A stretch of DNA of 64,000 bases from contig NCCV01000003.1 in assembly GCA_002279825.1 (NCBI GenBank), positions 62,001 through 126,000 of the forward strand, written 5' to 3'. Under the pieces are notes generated by a model that ran no database searches, was not told where the DNA came from, and saw only the letters and a program-made list of their open reading frames with translations. Position numbers and translations under genes: made by a program. The DNA comes from Sphingomonadales bacterium 12-68-11 (lineage in GTDB: Bacteria; Pseudomonadota; Alphaproteobacteria; Sphingomonadales; Sphingomonadaceae). This document shows, piece after piece, positions 46,100 through 57,447 of this stretch. The stretch's first letter is position 1, and each line of letters starts with the position of its first letter.

Positions 46100-46831
46100 C
46101 TAGAGCGCTTCATCGAGCACGCGTGCGAAGCACGCGATTCGAACTTCGGCGGCGCCGGCGCGCTTGAGTGCAGCGACGCAGGCAGTGCTGGTGGCGCCGC
46201 TGGTGAGCACGTCGTCGACCAATACCACTTTGGCTCCGCTCAACTCTGTGTGGCGCCGCGGCGCGACCGCGATCGCCCCCGACAGCGCCCGCGCCCGCGC
46301 CGCGCGGCCCAGCCCGCCGAGCGTCGGCGTGGCCTTGCGGCGCACCAGCCCGTCCACCACCAGCCGCCCGCCGCGCAGCTTGACCAGTTCGCCCGCCAGC
46401 AGTGCCGACTGGTTGAACCCGCGCCGCCACAGCCGCCAGCGGTGGAGCGGCACCGGGATGATCAGGGTGTCCGGGCCGGTCTGCGGCAAGCGCGCCGCGA
46501 TCAACCGCGCGAGCAACGACGCGAGCGCGATCCGCCGGCCGTGCTTAAACGCCAGCACCAGCTTGCGCGCGGCGTCGTTGTAAAGTGTGGCTGCGGCGAT
46601 CCCTGCATGCCGCGGCGGATCGGCCAGGCACGGGGCGCAGACCGAGCCCTCGCCCTGCTCCGCCCCGAAGGACCGCTGGCACAGCGCGCAGGCCGGCTCG
46701 CCCGGGATGACCAGTTCGCCCCAGCACGCCGCGCAAAGCCCGTCCTGCGCGGCGAGCCCTTCGCCGCAGGCCGGGCAGCGCGGCGGGAACACCAGATCGA
46801 TGGCCGGAGCGAGCGCGTCACCGAGCTTCAT
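46100..46831 (-). CDS. ComF family phosphoribosyltransferase-like protein
   Basis: A 243-residue ComF protein. It has an N-terminal double zinc ribbon (CPACGEGLAAQDGLCAACWG and CALCQRSFG...CAPC) and the phosphoribosyltransferase loop VVLVDDVLTSGATS near the C-terminus. Helicase partners of ComF take up DNA in competent bacteria; here only this gene is present. The start MKLGDALAPAIDLVF at ATG 46831 matches the family. It is divergent from the methyltransferase gene by 47 bp, a pairing common in related genomes. Confidence 0.92.
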   Translation of the reverse strand: MKLGDALAPAIDLVFPPRCPACGEGLAAQDGLCAACWGELVIPGEPACALCQRSFGAEQGEGSVCAPCLADPPRHAGIAAATLYNDAARKLVLAFKHGRRIALASLLARLIAARLPQTGPDTLIIPVPLHRWRLWRRGFNQSALLAGELVKLRGGRLVVDGLVRRKATPTLGGLGRAARARALSGAIAVAPRRHTELSGAKVVLVDDVLTSGATSTACVAALKRAGAAEVRIACFARVLDEAL

Positions 46832-46878
46832 CGCCGCGTGTCCTTGCGCGCGGGAGCGCCGCACGGCAGGGCGCGGGA

Positions 46879-47633
46879 ATGGCCGCCGCACCCCCGACCA
46901 TCTTCTCGTCCGCGCGCCGCGCCGCCGCGCGCCGCCGCGCGGCCGCACGCCAGCGCCGGCCCGATGCCGCGCGCTTCCTGCTGGACGACATCGTCGAGGA
47001 CGCGCTCGAGCGGCTCGCCTTCCTGCGCCACGCGCCGCGGCGGGCGCTGGTGATCGGGGACTGGACCGGTGCCCTGGCGAATGCGCTTCGCGACGCTGGC
47101 GCGGAGGTCGACGAAGCCGAGCCTGGCAGCGGCTTCGACGAAGAACGGCCCTACTCGCGCGCCGGCTACAATCTCGTCGCCAGCGTCGGCACGCTCGACA
47201 CCGTCAACGACTTGCCCGGCGCGCTGATTCACATCCGCAACGCGCTGGCGCCGGGCGGGCTGGCGATCGCCGCGTTCGTCGGTGCCGAATCGCTCCCCAT
47301 GCTGCGCGGTATCATGCTGGAATCCGACGGCGAGAGGCCCTCGGCGCGGATCCATCCGCTGGTCGATGTGCGCGCCGGCGGGCACTTGTTGCAGCGCGCC
47401 GGCTGGGCCGATCCGGTGGTCGACAGCCGCACGCTGACGGCGTCGTATCGTTCGCTCGACAGGCTGGTGGGAGACCTTCGCGACCAGGGGCTGAGCAACG
47501 CTCTGGCGTCGCCTCCCCCGCCGGTCGGCAAGGCCGGACTGGCGCGCGCGCGCGAGGCGTTTGCCGCCCAGAGCGATGCCGAAGGCCGCGTGGTCGAGAG
47601 CTTCGCGATCCTGACCCTGAGCGGCCGCCACCC

Positions 47634-47637
<4 letters not shown>
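46879..47637 (+). CDS. SAM-dependent methyltransferase-like protein, NDUFAF5-related
   Basis: The 252-residue product has a very basic Ala/Arg N-terminus (RRAAARRRAAARQRRPDAA) and then a degenerate Rossmann methyltransferase core (ALVIGDWTGALANALRDAG, YNLVASVGTLDTVNDLPGAL, NALAPGGLAIAAFVG). Alphaproteobacterial proteins like this are related to NDUFAF5, a complex I assembly factor that hydroxylates an arginine. This gene and the NDUFS4-like gene could both serve complex I. The motif I glycines (GDWTG) are fewer than in strict methyltransferases. Its stop overlaps the ppdK stop by 3 bases. Confidence 0.78.
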
Positions 47638-50315
<2,678 letters not shown>

Positions 50316-50336
50316 TGTCCCCCTGCTCGCCCCTGT

Positions 50337-50400
50337 CCGTTCGTGTCGAGCGAAGTCGAGACACCTGGCGCGGCCTCTCGACTTCGCTCGACACGAACGG
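50337..50400. repeat. Palindromic repeat, family A (copy 3)
   Basis: The most perfect copy: CCGTTCGTGTCGAGCGAAG pairs with CTTCGCTCGACACGAACGG across a short GGCGCGGCC-like centre. It sits between glyS and ppdK on the minus strand, 17 bp past the glyS stop, so it could stabilise the glyS 3' end. Confidence 0.9.
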
Positions 50401-50416
50401 AATGGGACTATCTGCC

Positions 50417-52771
50417 CTAGCCCTCAATCCGTGAAAAATCGGCGACATCGTGCACTGCAGCACGGAACCGCGCAAGCAGGTCCAGCCGGGCCGATCGCTT
50501 GGCGGGATCGGCGTCGTTTACCGTGACACTGTCAAAGAACCGGTCGATCGGGGCGCGCAGCGAAGCCAGCGCGGACATGGCGCCCGCGAAGTCCTCCCCC
50601 TCGACCGCCGCACGCGCCTGAGGCCCGGCGGAATCGAGCGCCTCGATCAGCGCCTTTTCGGCCGGTTCGGGCGTGTAGGAAAGCTGGCTTTCGTGCCGCT
50701 CGGCCATCTTGGCGGCGATGACCGGTGCGAGATCGGGATCGTCGACCCCGGCGAGCGGATCTTCCTCGCCGGTCTGCGCGATCTCGCCTTCGATACCGCG
50801 CCAATCCTCCTTCTTGAGGATGTTGGCGGCGCGCTTGTAGCCGGCGAGCAGGTTGGTGCCGTCTTCGGTCGCGATTAACGCCTGGAGCGCGTGGACGCGA
50901 GCGAGCAGGCGAACGAGATCGTCCTCGCCGCCAAGCGCAAACACCGCGTCGATCAGGTCGTGGCGGACGCCGGCTTCGCGTTGCTGGACTTTAAGGCGGT
51001 CGATGAGGAAGGCCGCAACTGCGAACTGGACCTCGACCAGCCGCTCCCAGACGTTCTTGTGATCGGAACGATCCAACGCGTCGTCCATCGCACTGTGAAT
51101 CCGCTCACGATCCAGCGGCCTTGCTTCCAGTGCCTTAAGGGCAAGTGGTTCCTCGATCCACGTGCGAACCCCGCGCATGACCAACGTTACCAAGTCGAGG
51201 CGAACATTATTTGTCAACAGGACAGCGATGATCGCAATCGCTGCCCGTCGCAGAGCGAATGGGTCCTTCGACCCGGTAGGCCTCTCGTCGATCCAGAAGA
51301 AGTTCGTGAGAGTATCCAGCTTGTCCGCCAGGCTCACCGCCACCGTCACCGGTGCCGTCGGCACGTCGTCGCCCTGCCCGATAGGTTTGTAGTGATCGCG
51401 GATCGCGTCGGCGACGGCATCGGGCAGGCCCTCGGCGCGGGCGTAGTAGCCGCCCATCAGGCCCTGCAGTTCGGGGAACTCGCCGACCATGTCGGTGACG
51501 AGATCGGCCTTGGCGAGGCGCGCGGCCTGTTCGGCGAGATCGGCCAAGGTCTCCCTCTCCCCTTCAGGGGAGAGGGTCGGGGAGAGGGGGCTGTCGGAAA
51601 GGTGGCGTACGTCCCCCTCTCCCAACCCTCTCCCCTGAAGGGGAGAGGGCTTTACGATCCCCTCCTCGACCAGCCACCGCGCCAGCTTCGCCACCCGCTC
51701 GACCTTGTCGGCCACCGTCCCGAGCTTCTCGTGGAATGTGATCCGCGCGAGCTTTTCGGCGTGCTGGGCGAGTGTCTTCTTCTGATCCTGCTCCCAGAAG
51801 AAGCGGGCGTCGCTGAGGCGGGCGGCGAGGACCTTGCGGTTGCCGTCGACGATCGCCGCGCCGCCATCGCGCGCCTCGATGTTGGCGGTGCAGACGAAGG
51901 CGTCCGCTAACTTACCGTCAGAGGACTCGCAGACGAAATACTTCTGGTTCACCCGCGCGGTGAGCTGGATGACTTCCGGCGGCACGTCGAGGAACGCGGG
52001 ATCGAAGCGGCCGAGCATCGGCACCGGGTATTCGGTGAGGCCGGCGTTCTCGATCACCAGCCCTTCGTCCTCGACCAGCATCAGCCCTTCATTGAGCGCG
52101 GCGGCGCGGGCCATTTCGCGGACGATGCCTTCGCGTTCGGCGTGATCGACGATGACGTGGCAGGCGCGCAGCTTGTCCTGATAGTCGTGCGCGCCGCCGA
52201 GGGTGATCGGGCCCGGGTGGTGGAAGCGGTGGCCGAGCGTGGCGACGCTGCTGGCGACACCGCCCACTTCGCATTCGACCAGATCCTCGCCGAAAATCGC
52301 GACGACCCCCGACAGCGGGCGGACCCAGCGGATGCTTTCGGTGCTGAGCGATGTCGCGCCCCAGCGCATCGACTTGGGCCAGGCGAAGGAGCGCGCGATC
52401 GCGGGGATCGCTTCGGCGAGCACGACCTTGACCGCCCGGCCCGGCTTTTCGACGACCGCGTAGAGTACGCCATCACGCTCGGTGAGTTGGTCTTCGCTCA
52501 GCCCGGTCTTGCGCAGGAACCCTTCGAGCGCCTGCGGCGGGGCGCCCACTCTGGGCCCCTTAGTTTCCTCGCTGACGGCTTCGGTGGCTTGCGGAAGGTC
52601 GCGCGCAATCAGCGAGAGCCTGCGCGGGGTCGACCACACGGTGACCGCGCCAGGCGATACGCCGGCGGCCTCCAGCTCCTTGCGGAACAGCTTCTCCAGC
52701 TCGGCGCGCGCACCGGCCTGCATTCGCGCGGGGATTTCCTCGCAGCGCAGTTCGAGAAGGAAGTCGGTCAA
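50417..52771 (-). CDS. glyS: Glycyl-tRNA synthetase beta subunit, with an in-frame palindromic insertion and a TTG start
   Basis: The catalytic tetramer partner of GlyQ that charges tRNA-Gly. The 784-residue product is longer than the usual 690-700. It begins DFLLELRCEEIPARMQ and shows GPRVGAPPQALEGFLRKTGLS, VNQKYFVCES, AARLAKADLVTDMVGEFPELQG and the C-terminal KVQQREAGVRHDLIDAVFALGG. An insert encoded by a REPIN-like palindrome (51553-51649) follows WLVEEGIV. The start is a TTG at 52769-52771, overlapping the stop of the DUF559 ORF; the usual ATG has been lost to the insertion upstream. A patch of lower GC lies around 51030-51330. Confidence 0.94.
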   Translation of the reverse strand: MTDFLLELRCEEIPARMQAGARAELEKLFRKELEAAGVSPGAVTVWSTPRRLSLIARDLPQATEAVSEETKGPRVGAPPQALEGFLRKTGLSEDQLTERDGVLYAVVEKPGRAVKVVLAEAIPAIARSFAWPKSMRWGATSLSTESIRWVRPLSGVVAIFGEDLVECEVGGVASSVATLGHRFHHPGPITLGGAHDYQDKLRACHVIVDHAEREGIVREMARAAALNEGLMLVEDEGLVIENAGLTEYPVPMLGRFDPAFLDVPPEVIQLTARVNQKYFVCESSDGKLADAFVCTANIEARDGGAAIVDGNRKVLAARLSDARFFWEQDQKKTLAQHAEKLARITFHEKLGTVADKVERVAKLARWLVEEGIVKPSPLQGRGLGEGDVRHLSDSPLSPTLSPEGERETLADLAEQAARLAKADLVTDMVGEFPELQGLMGGYYARAEGLPDAVADAIRDHYKPIGQGDDVPTAPVTVAVSLADKLDTLTNFFWIDERPTGSKDPFALRRAAIAIIAVLLTNNVRLDLVTLVMRGVRTWIEEPLALKALEARPLDRERIHSAMDDALDRSDHKNVWERLVEVQFAVAAFLIDRLKVQQREAGVRHDLIDAVFALGGEDDLVRLLARVHALQALIATEDGTNLLAGYKRAANILKKEDWRGIEGEIAQTGEEDPLAGVDDPDLAPVIAAKMAERHESQLSYTPEPAEKALIEALDSAGPQARAAVEGEDFAGAMSALASLRAPIDRFFDSVTVNDADPAKRSARLDLLARFRAAVHDVADFSRIEG
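51553..51649. repeat. REPIN-like palindromic repeat (family B) inside glyS
   Basis: Two inverted copies of a 37-base unit face each other. The left copy has the hairpin CCCTCTCCCCTTCAGGGGAG followed by a GGGGAGAGGGGG tail, and the right copy is its reverse complement with two changes. Between them are about 20 bases. All codons are sense in the glyS frame, so it is translated as PSPLQGRGLGEG and SPTLSPEGERETL. Such REP pairs are usually intergenic. Confidence 0.85.
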
Positions 52772-53240
52772 CCTAGTGCCTCCCCGCTTGCGGGGAGGGG
52801 GACCGTGCCCCCGGCACGGTGGAGGGGGCTCTCAGCACGCGCAACTATCGCAGCAAGGGCGCAGTCCACGTCTTTCAGCACGTCCGCGGCCGGGAGGCGT
52901 AGCACCTCGTATCCGTGCTCAATCAGGTACCCGTCGCGGACCCGATCTCGCTCTGCCCTCTCCGCATTGTCGTGCGCCATACCGTCGACCTCGACGACCA
53001 GACGTGCAGTCGCGCAGTAAAAGTCGACCACATAGGGGCCAATCGGGTGCTGGCTGCGGAACTTCAGCCCAAGCTGTTTCCCACGAAGACGCTTCCACAA
53101 CATGCCTTCCGGCAGCGTCATTTCCTTACGGAGCTTTCGCGCGGTGTAAGTCTGCGGGCGGCGCGTGAACCGAGGGCCCCCTCCACCGCGCTTTGCGCGG
53201 TCCCCCTCCCCGTCCCGGGGAGGCACTTGGCCGGACATGG

Positions 53241-53244
<4 letters not shown>
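52768..53244 (-). CDS. DUF559 (Vsr-like) endonuclease-domain protein
   Basis: A 158-residue protein with the PD-(D/E)XK Vsr-like fold. It has [21 protein letters not shown], then [21 protein letters not shown] (Asp in VDFYC and the E-x-D pair in VEVDG), and an ending helix LRLPAADVL. The first 24 and last 20 residues are encoded by the flanking repeat arms. Its start overlaps the glyQ stop (ATGA) and its stop overlaps the glyS TTG (TTGA), so all three are coupled in one operon. DUF559 proteins have no established role; DNA nicking is expected from the fold. Confidence 0.88.
52775..52829 (+). repeat. Inverted double-hairpin repeat, left arm of the DUF559 unit
   Basis: Hairpin one is CCTCCCCGCTTGCGGGGAGG; hairpin two is ACCGTGCC...GGCACGGT, followed by GGAGGGGGC. 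The mirrored copy at 53176-53228 differs mainly in loops and has compensating stem changes (GCGC instead of GTGC), which suggests selection on the fold. It encodes the C-terminus of the DUF559 protein. Confidence 0.85.
53176..53228 (-). repeat. Inverted double-hairpin repeat, right arm of the DUF559 unit
   Basis: Reverse complement arrangement of the left arm: CCTCCCCGGGACGGGGAGG then ACCGCGC...GCGCGGT and GGAGGGGGC on the minus strand. It encodes the N-terminal [17 protein letters not shown] part of the DUF559 protein. Confidence 0.85.
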
Positions 53245-54176
<932 letters not shown>

Positions 54177-54287
54177 CGGCCGAGCGATTCATCTGACAGG
54201 AAGGTAGCGCCGCATATGGCGTGCGCCGAGTGGAGCCCCTACATCGGCCAAACAGGGGCCGAACGGGTGCCAGGGAACGACCGACCG

Positions 54288-55184
54288 ATGCTGCTGAAAC
54301 GTCTCGCTTCGTCCGCCGCCGCGCTGCTGCTCGGCCTGACCGGCTGCGCCGGCGTGGGGGTCGAAACCCCGCCGCCCGGTGCGGTGCCCGGTCCGGCGCT
54401 GTGGGAAGTGGCGGACGAGGACACCACAATCTACCTGTTCGGCACGGTCCATGCGCTGCCGCAAGGCAAGAACTGGTTCGACGGCCGCATCGAACAGGCC
54501 TTCGCCGCCTCGGAAGAGCTGGTCACCGAAATCGACCTCGCGCAGGCCACCGCCTCGGCGCAGTCGCTGGCCGGAGCCGCGCAACTGCCCGAAGGGCAAA
54601 CCTTGCGCGGGCTGATGGCGCCCGACAAGCGGCAAGCCTTCGAGGCCTCGCTGGTCTCCCTCGGCCTGCCGGTCGAAGCGCTCGACCGCGTCGAGCCGTG
54701 GTTTGCGGGCATGACGCTATCGTACTTGCCGCTGGCGCGGCGCGGCTACGAAACGCAGAGCGGGGTCGAGCTGGCGCTCGCTGGGCGCGCGGGCGAGGCC
54801 AAGAAGCGCGGCGCGCTCGAAACCATCGAGCAGCAGATCGCGCTGTTCGACACGATGCCGATGGAGGCGCAGCTCGCTTTCCTCGACGAGGTGGTGACGG
54901 CGATGCCCGAATCGGCCAACAGCCTGGACGCGATGGTGGCCGACTGGCTCGAAGGCGATGCGGCGGGGTTGGCCAAGCTGCTCAATGCCGAACTCGACAA
55001 TCCCGCGCTCTACCAGCGGTTGCTGACCGATCGGAACGCCAACTGGGCCGAATGGATCGACCGGCGGCTGGAGCAACCGGGCACCGTGTTCGTCGCCGTC
55101 GGCGCCGGCCATCTCGCCGGCGCGGGCAGTGTGCAGGACCAGCTCCGCAAGCGCGGCATCAAGGCGCGGCGCGTCTGGCAGTGA
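54288..55184 (+). CDS. TraB/GumN family lipoprotein (copy 1)
   Basis: A 298-residue secreted lipoprotein with lipobox LLLGLTGC (Cys20). The TraB/GumN domain has ALWEVADEDTTIYLFGTVHALP, the ELVTEIDLAQA Glu/Asp segment, and the C-terminal VFVAVGAGHLAGAGSVQDQLRKRG. The conserved GTVH and GAGH motifs carry putative metal-binding His residues, as in TIKI metalloprotease relatives. ATG 54288 is chosen for the signal sequence. A paralogue follows, overlapping by 4 bases. Substrate and role are unknown. Confidence 0.85.
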   Translation: MLLKRLASSAAALLLGLTGCAGVGVETPPPGAVPGPALWEVADEDTTIYLFGTVHALPQGKNWFDGRIEQAFAASEELVTEIDLAQATASAQSLAGAAQLPEGQTLRGLMAPDKRQAFEASLVSLGLPVEALDRVEPWFAGMTLSYLPLARRGYETQSGVELALAGRAGEAKKRGALETIEQQIALFDTMPMEAQLAFLDEVVTAMPESANSLDAMVADWLEGDAAGLAKLLNAELDNPALYQRLLTDRNANWAEWIDRRLEQPGTVFVAVGAGHLAGAGSVQDQLRKRGIKARRVWQ

Positions 55185-56035
55185 TCCGCCGCTGCCTGGC
55201 GCTGCTGGCGGCGCTCGCGCTCGCAGGGTGCGGTGAGCCCGAGCCCGCCGGGCCGCCCCCCTCCCCCGCGCTGTGGGAAGTCACCGCTGCCAACGGCGCC
55301 AAGGGCTGGCTGTTCGGCACGATCCATGCCCTGCCGGAAGGCACCCGCTGGCGGACCCCGGAGTTCGAGCAGGCGCTCGCCGACGCCGAAGTGCTGGTGG
55401 TCGAGATCGCCAATCTCGCCGACAGCCAAGCCGCGGCGAGCGCGTTTGCCGCGGTCGCGCGCAGCCCCGGCTTGCCGCCGCTGCTGGCGCGAGTCGAGCC
55501 CGCGGCAAAAGCCGAACTGATCCGGGCGCTCGGCCGTGCGGGCATGACCGAGCGCGACTTCGCAACGACCGAAAGCTGGGCGGCGGCGCTGCAGATCGCC
55601 AACGCCGCCGGGTCCGGCGACAGCGCCAACGGGGTCGACCGCGCGCTGCTGACCAGCGGGTTGCCGGTCACCGGGCTCGAGAGCTTCGCCGCGCAGTTCG
55701 CCCTGTTCGATCGCCTGCCCGAGCCGGCACAGGCCGAACTGCTCGAGCAGGCGGCGGCCGACACCTCGCCGGAGGAAGAGGGCGCCCTCGCCCGTGCCTG
55801 GCTGACCGGCGACCTGGCCGCGCTTGTCCAGACCACGGACCGGGGCCTCGCCGATCCTGAACTGCGGCGCGTGCTGCTGACGGGCCGTAACCGCGCCTGG
55901 GCCGGACGGATCGCCGCAATGATCGAGCAAGGCCGCTACCCGCTGGTCGCGGTCGGTGCCGGACACATGCTGGGGGGCGAGGGGTTGCCCGCGCTGCTCG
56001 CCGCGCAGGGCTACAAGGTGAGCCGCCTCCAGTAG
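55181..56035 (+). CDS. TraB/GumN family lipoprotein (copy 2)
   Basis: The second of a tandem pair: 284 residues from GTG 55181, which overlaps the previous TGA (GTGA). The signal peptide ends in lipobox LALAGC (Cys16). The domain mirrors copy 1: ALWEVTAANGAKGWLFGTIHALP, VLVVEIANLADSQ, LFDRLPEPAQAELLEQ, LVAVGAGHMLGGEGLPALL. The two copies keep both His motifs but differ widely elsewhere, so the duplication is old. They probably act together in the periplasm. Confidence 0.85.
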   Translation: MIRRCLALLAALALAGCGEPEPAGPPPSPALWEVTAANGAKGWLFGTIHALPEGTRWRTPEFEQALADAEVLVVEIANLADSQAAASAFAAVARSPGLPPLLARVEPAAKAELIRALGRAGMTERDFATTESWAAALQIANAAGSGDSANGVDRALLTSGLPVTGLESFAAQFALFDRLPEPAQAELLEQAAADTSPEEEGALARAWLTGDLAALVQTTDRGLADPELRRVLLTGRNRAWAGRIAAMIEQGRYPLVAVGAGHMLGGEGLPALLAAQGYKVSRLQ

Positions 56036-56140
56036 CGCTTGCCCCCGCGCCGCTTTGCCCTTAAGGGCGCGCGCTTCCCGTCATGGTCATCCCTGGAGGC
56101 GTGACGGGCAAGCACACCAACGCATTCGAAAGGCACTGAC

Positions 56141-56773
56141 ATGAGCGATGCTCTGACCCTGCCCGCCGAGCTGCGCGAACGGGCTGGCAAGGGAGCCTCC
56201 CGTGCATTGCGTCGCGAAGGCCGGGTACCCGCCGTGATTTATGGCGGCAACGACGAACCGACCCCGATCCATATCGAGGAGCGGGCCCTGCTCCGCCAGC
56301 TCAACAGCGGGCACTTCATGAACTCGATCGTGATGATCGACGTGGGCGGCAAGCCGGTCCGCACGATCCCCAAGGACGTCGCGCTGCACCCGGTCACCGA
56401 CCGGCCGCTGCACGCGGACTTCCTGCGCCTGAGCAAGGACTCCAAGATCCAGGTCGCGGTGCCGGTGGTGTTCGTGAACGAGGAAGAGAGCCCGGGCCTG
56501 AAGAAGGGCGCGGTGCTCAACGTCGTGCGCCACGAGCTCGAGCTGGTGTGCGAATCGGACAAGATTCCCGACGACATCCAGATAGACGTGACCGGCCTCG
56601 ACGTGGGCGATTCGATCCACATCAGCAACGTCACCCTGCCGCAGGGCTCGGAAAGCGCGATCACCGACCGCGATTTCACCATTGCTACGATCGTCGCGCC
56701 GTCGGCGCTGCGCTCGAGCGAGGGCGAGGACGGCGACGAGGCCGCTCCCGCCGAGGGCGAAGCCGAAAGCTGA
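56141..56773 (+). CDS. rplY: 50S ribosomal protein L25/general stress protein Ctc
   Basis: A two-domain TL5/CTC-type L25 of 210 residues. The 5S rRNA-binding domain starts [30 protein letters not shown] and the C-terminal domain has [20 protein letters not shown]. It ends in a long acidic tail ([17 protein letters not shown]), typical of alphaproteobacteria. It precedes pth with a terminator in between, an arrangement conserved in many species. There is a GAAAGGCACTGAC ribosome site before the ATG. Confidence 0.96.
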   Translation: MSDALTLPAELRERAGKGASRALRREGRVPAVIYGGNDEPTPIHIEERALLRQLNSGHFMNSIVMIDVGGKPVRTIPKDVALHPVTDRPLHADFLRLSKDSKIQVAVPVVFVNEEESPGLKKGAVLNVVRHELELVCESDKIPDDIQIDVTGLDVGDSIHISNVTLPQGSESAITDRDFTIATIVAPSALRSSEGEDGDEAAPAEGEAES

Positions 56774-56798
56774 GCCGTTCGCCGCGGTTGAATTACAG

Positions 56799-56833
56799 GC
56801 GCCGGTCCCTCGCGGGGCCGGCGCTTTGCTTTT
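56799..56833 (+). terminator. Intrinsic terminator after rplY
   Basis: A stem GCGCCGG(TCCC)/(GGGG)CCGGCGC with a TCGC loop is followed by TTTGCTTTT on the plus strand, 26 bp past the rplY stop and 27 bp before pth. It should limit read-through into pth. Confidence 0.85.
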
Positions 56834-56859
56834 GAACCCGGGCGCTCTAGGGGCGCGCG

Positions 56860-57447
56860 ATGCAACTGTGGGCAGGCCTCGGCAATCCCGGTCCCGAACA
56901 CGCGATGGACCGCCACAACGTCGGCTTCATGGCGCTCGACGTGATCGCCGACGTGCACGGCTTCGGGCCGGTGCAGAAGAAGTTCCAGGGCTGGCTGCAG
57001 GAAGGCCGCATTGGCGGCGACAAGATCCTGCTGCTCAAGCCGGCGACTTACATGAACGAGAGCGGGCGTTCGGTCGCCGAGGCGCTGCGCTTCTACAAGC
57101 TCGAAGCGGACGCGCTGACCGTGTTCCACGACGAGCTCGATCTCGCCCCGTTCAAGGTCAAGGTTAAGCAGGGCGGCGGCACCGCCGGGCATAACGGCCT
57201 CAAGAGCATCGACCAGCACCTCCAGCAGCTTGGGGGCCCCGACTTCCGCCGCGTGCGGATCGGCATCGGCCATCCCGGGCACAAGGACCGCGTCACCGGC
57301 CACGTGCTCGGCCGCTACGCCAAGGACGAGCAGGACCCGCTAATCGAAATGCTGGGGGCAATCGCCGGCGAGGCCGAATGGCTCGCCAAGGGCGACGACG
57401 CGCGCTTCATGAGCGAAGTCGCGCTGCGGCTCCAGGACCCAGCATGA
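56860..57447 (+). CDS. pth: Peptidyl-tRNA hydrolase
   Basis: Recycles peptidyl-tRNA dropped by ribosomes. The 195-residue enzyme has the N-terminal LWAGLGNPGPEHAMDRHNVGF, with the catalytic His in RHNVGF and Asn at LGNPG, then KPATYMNESGRSVAEAL and TVFHDELDLAPFKVKVKQGGGTAGHNGLKSI (read in parts). Length and motifs are normal. Its stop overlaps the start of the MFS gene (ATGA). Confidence 0.96.
   Translation: MQLWAGLGNPGPEHAMDRHNVGFMALDVIADVHGFGPVQKKFQGWLQEGRIGGDKILLLKPATYMNESGRSVAEALRFYKLEADALTVFHDELDLAPFKVKVKQGGGTAGHNGLKSIDQHLQQLGGPDFRRVRIGIGHPGHKDRVTGHVLGRYAKDEQDPLIEMLGAIAGEAEWLAKGDDARFMSEVALRLQDPA

Larger units (their letters stand above)
52771..53238. mobile_element. Putative palindrome-flanked DUF559 mobile unit inserted between glyQ and glyS
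   Basis: The 468-bp unit is bounded by 5-bp direct repeats (plus-strand GGTCA at 52766-52770 and 53239-53243). Its ends are two inverted copies of a 53-55 bp double-hairpin repeat (52775-52829 and 53176-53228) beginning AGTGCCTCCCCG. Joining the flanks through one direct repeat restores glyQ TGA overlapping a glyS ATG (ATGACCGACTTC). This is what a recent insertion with target duplication would look like. The central gene is a Vsr-like nuclease, and no transposase is present. Mobility is inferred. Confidence 0.6.
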
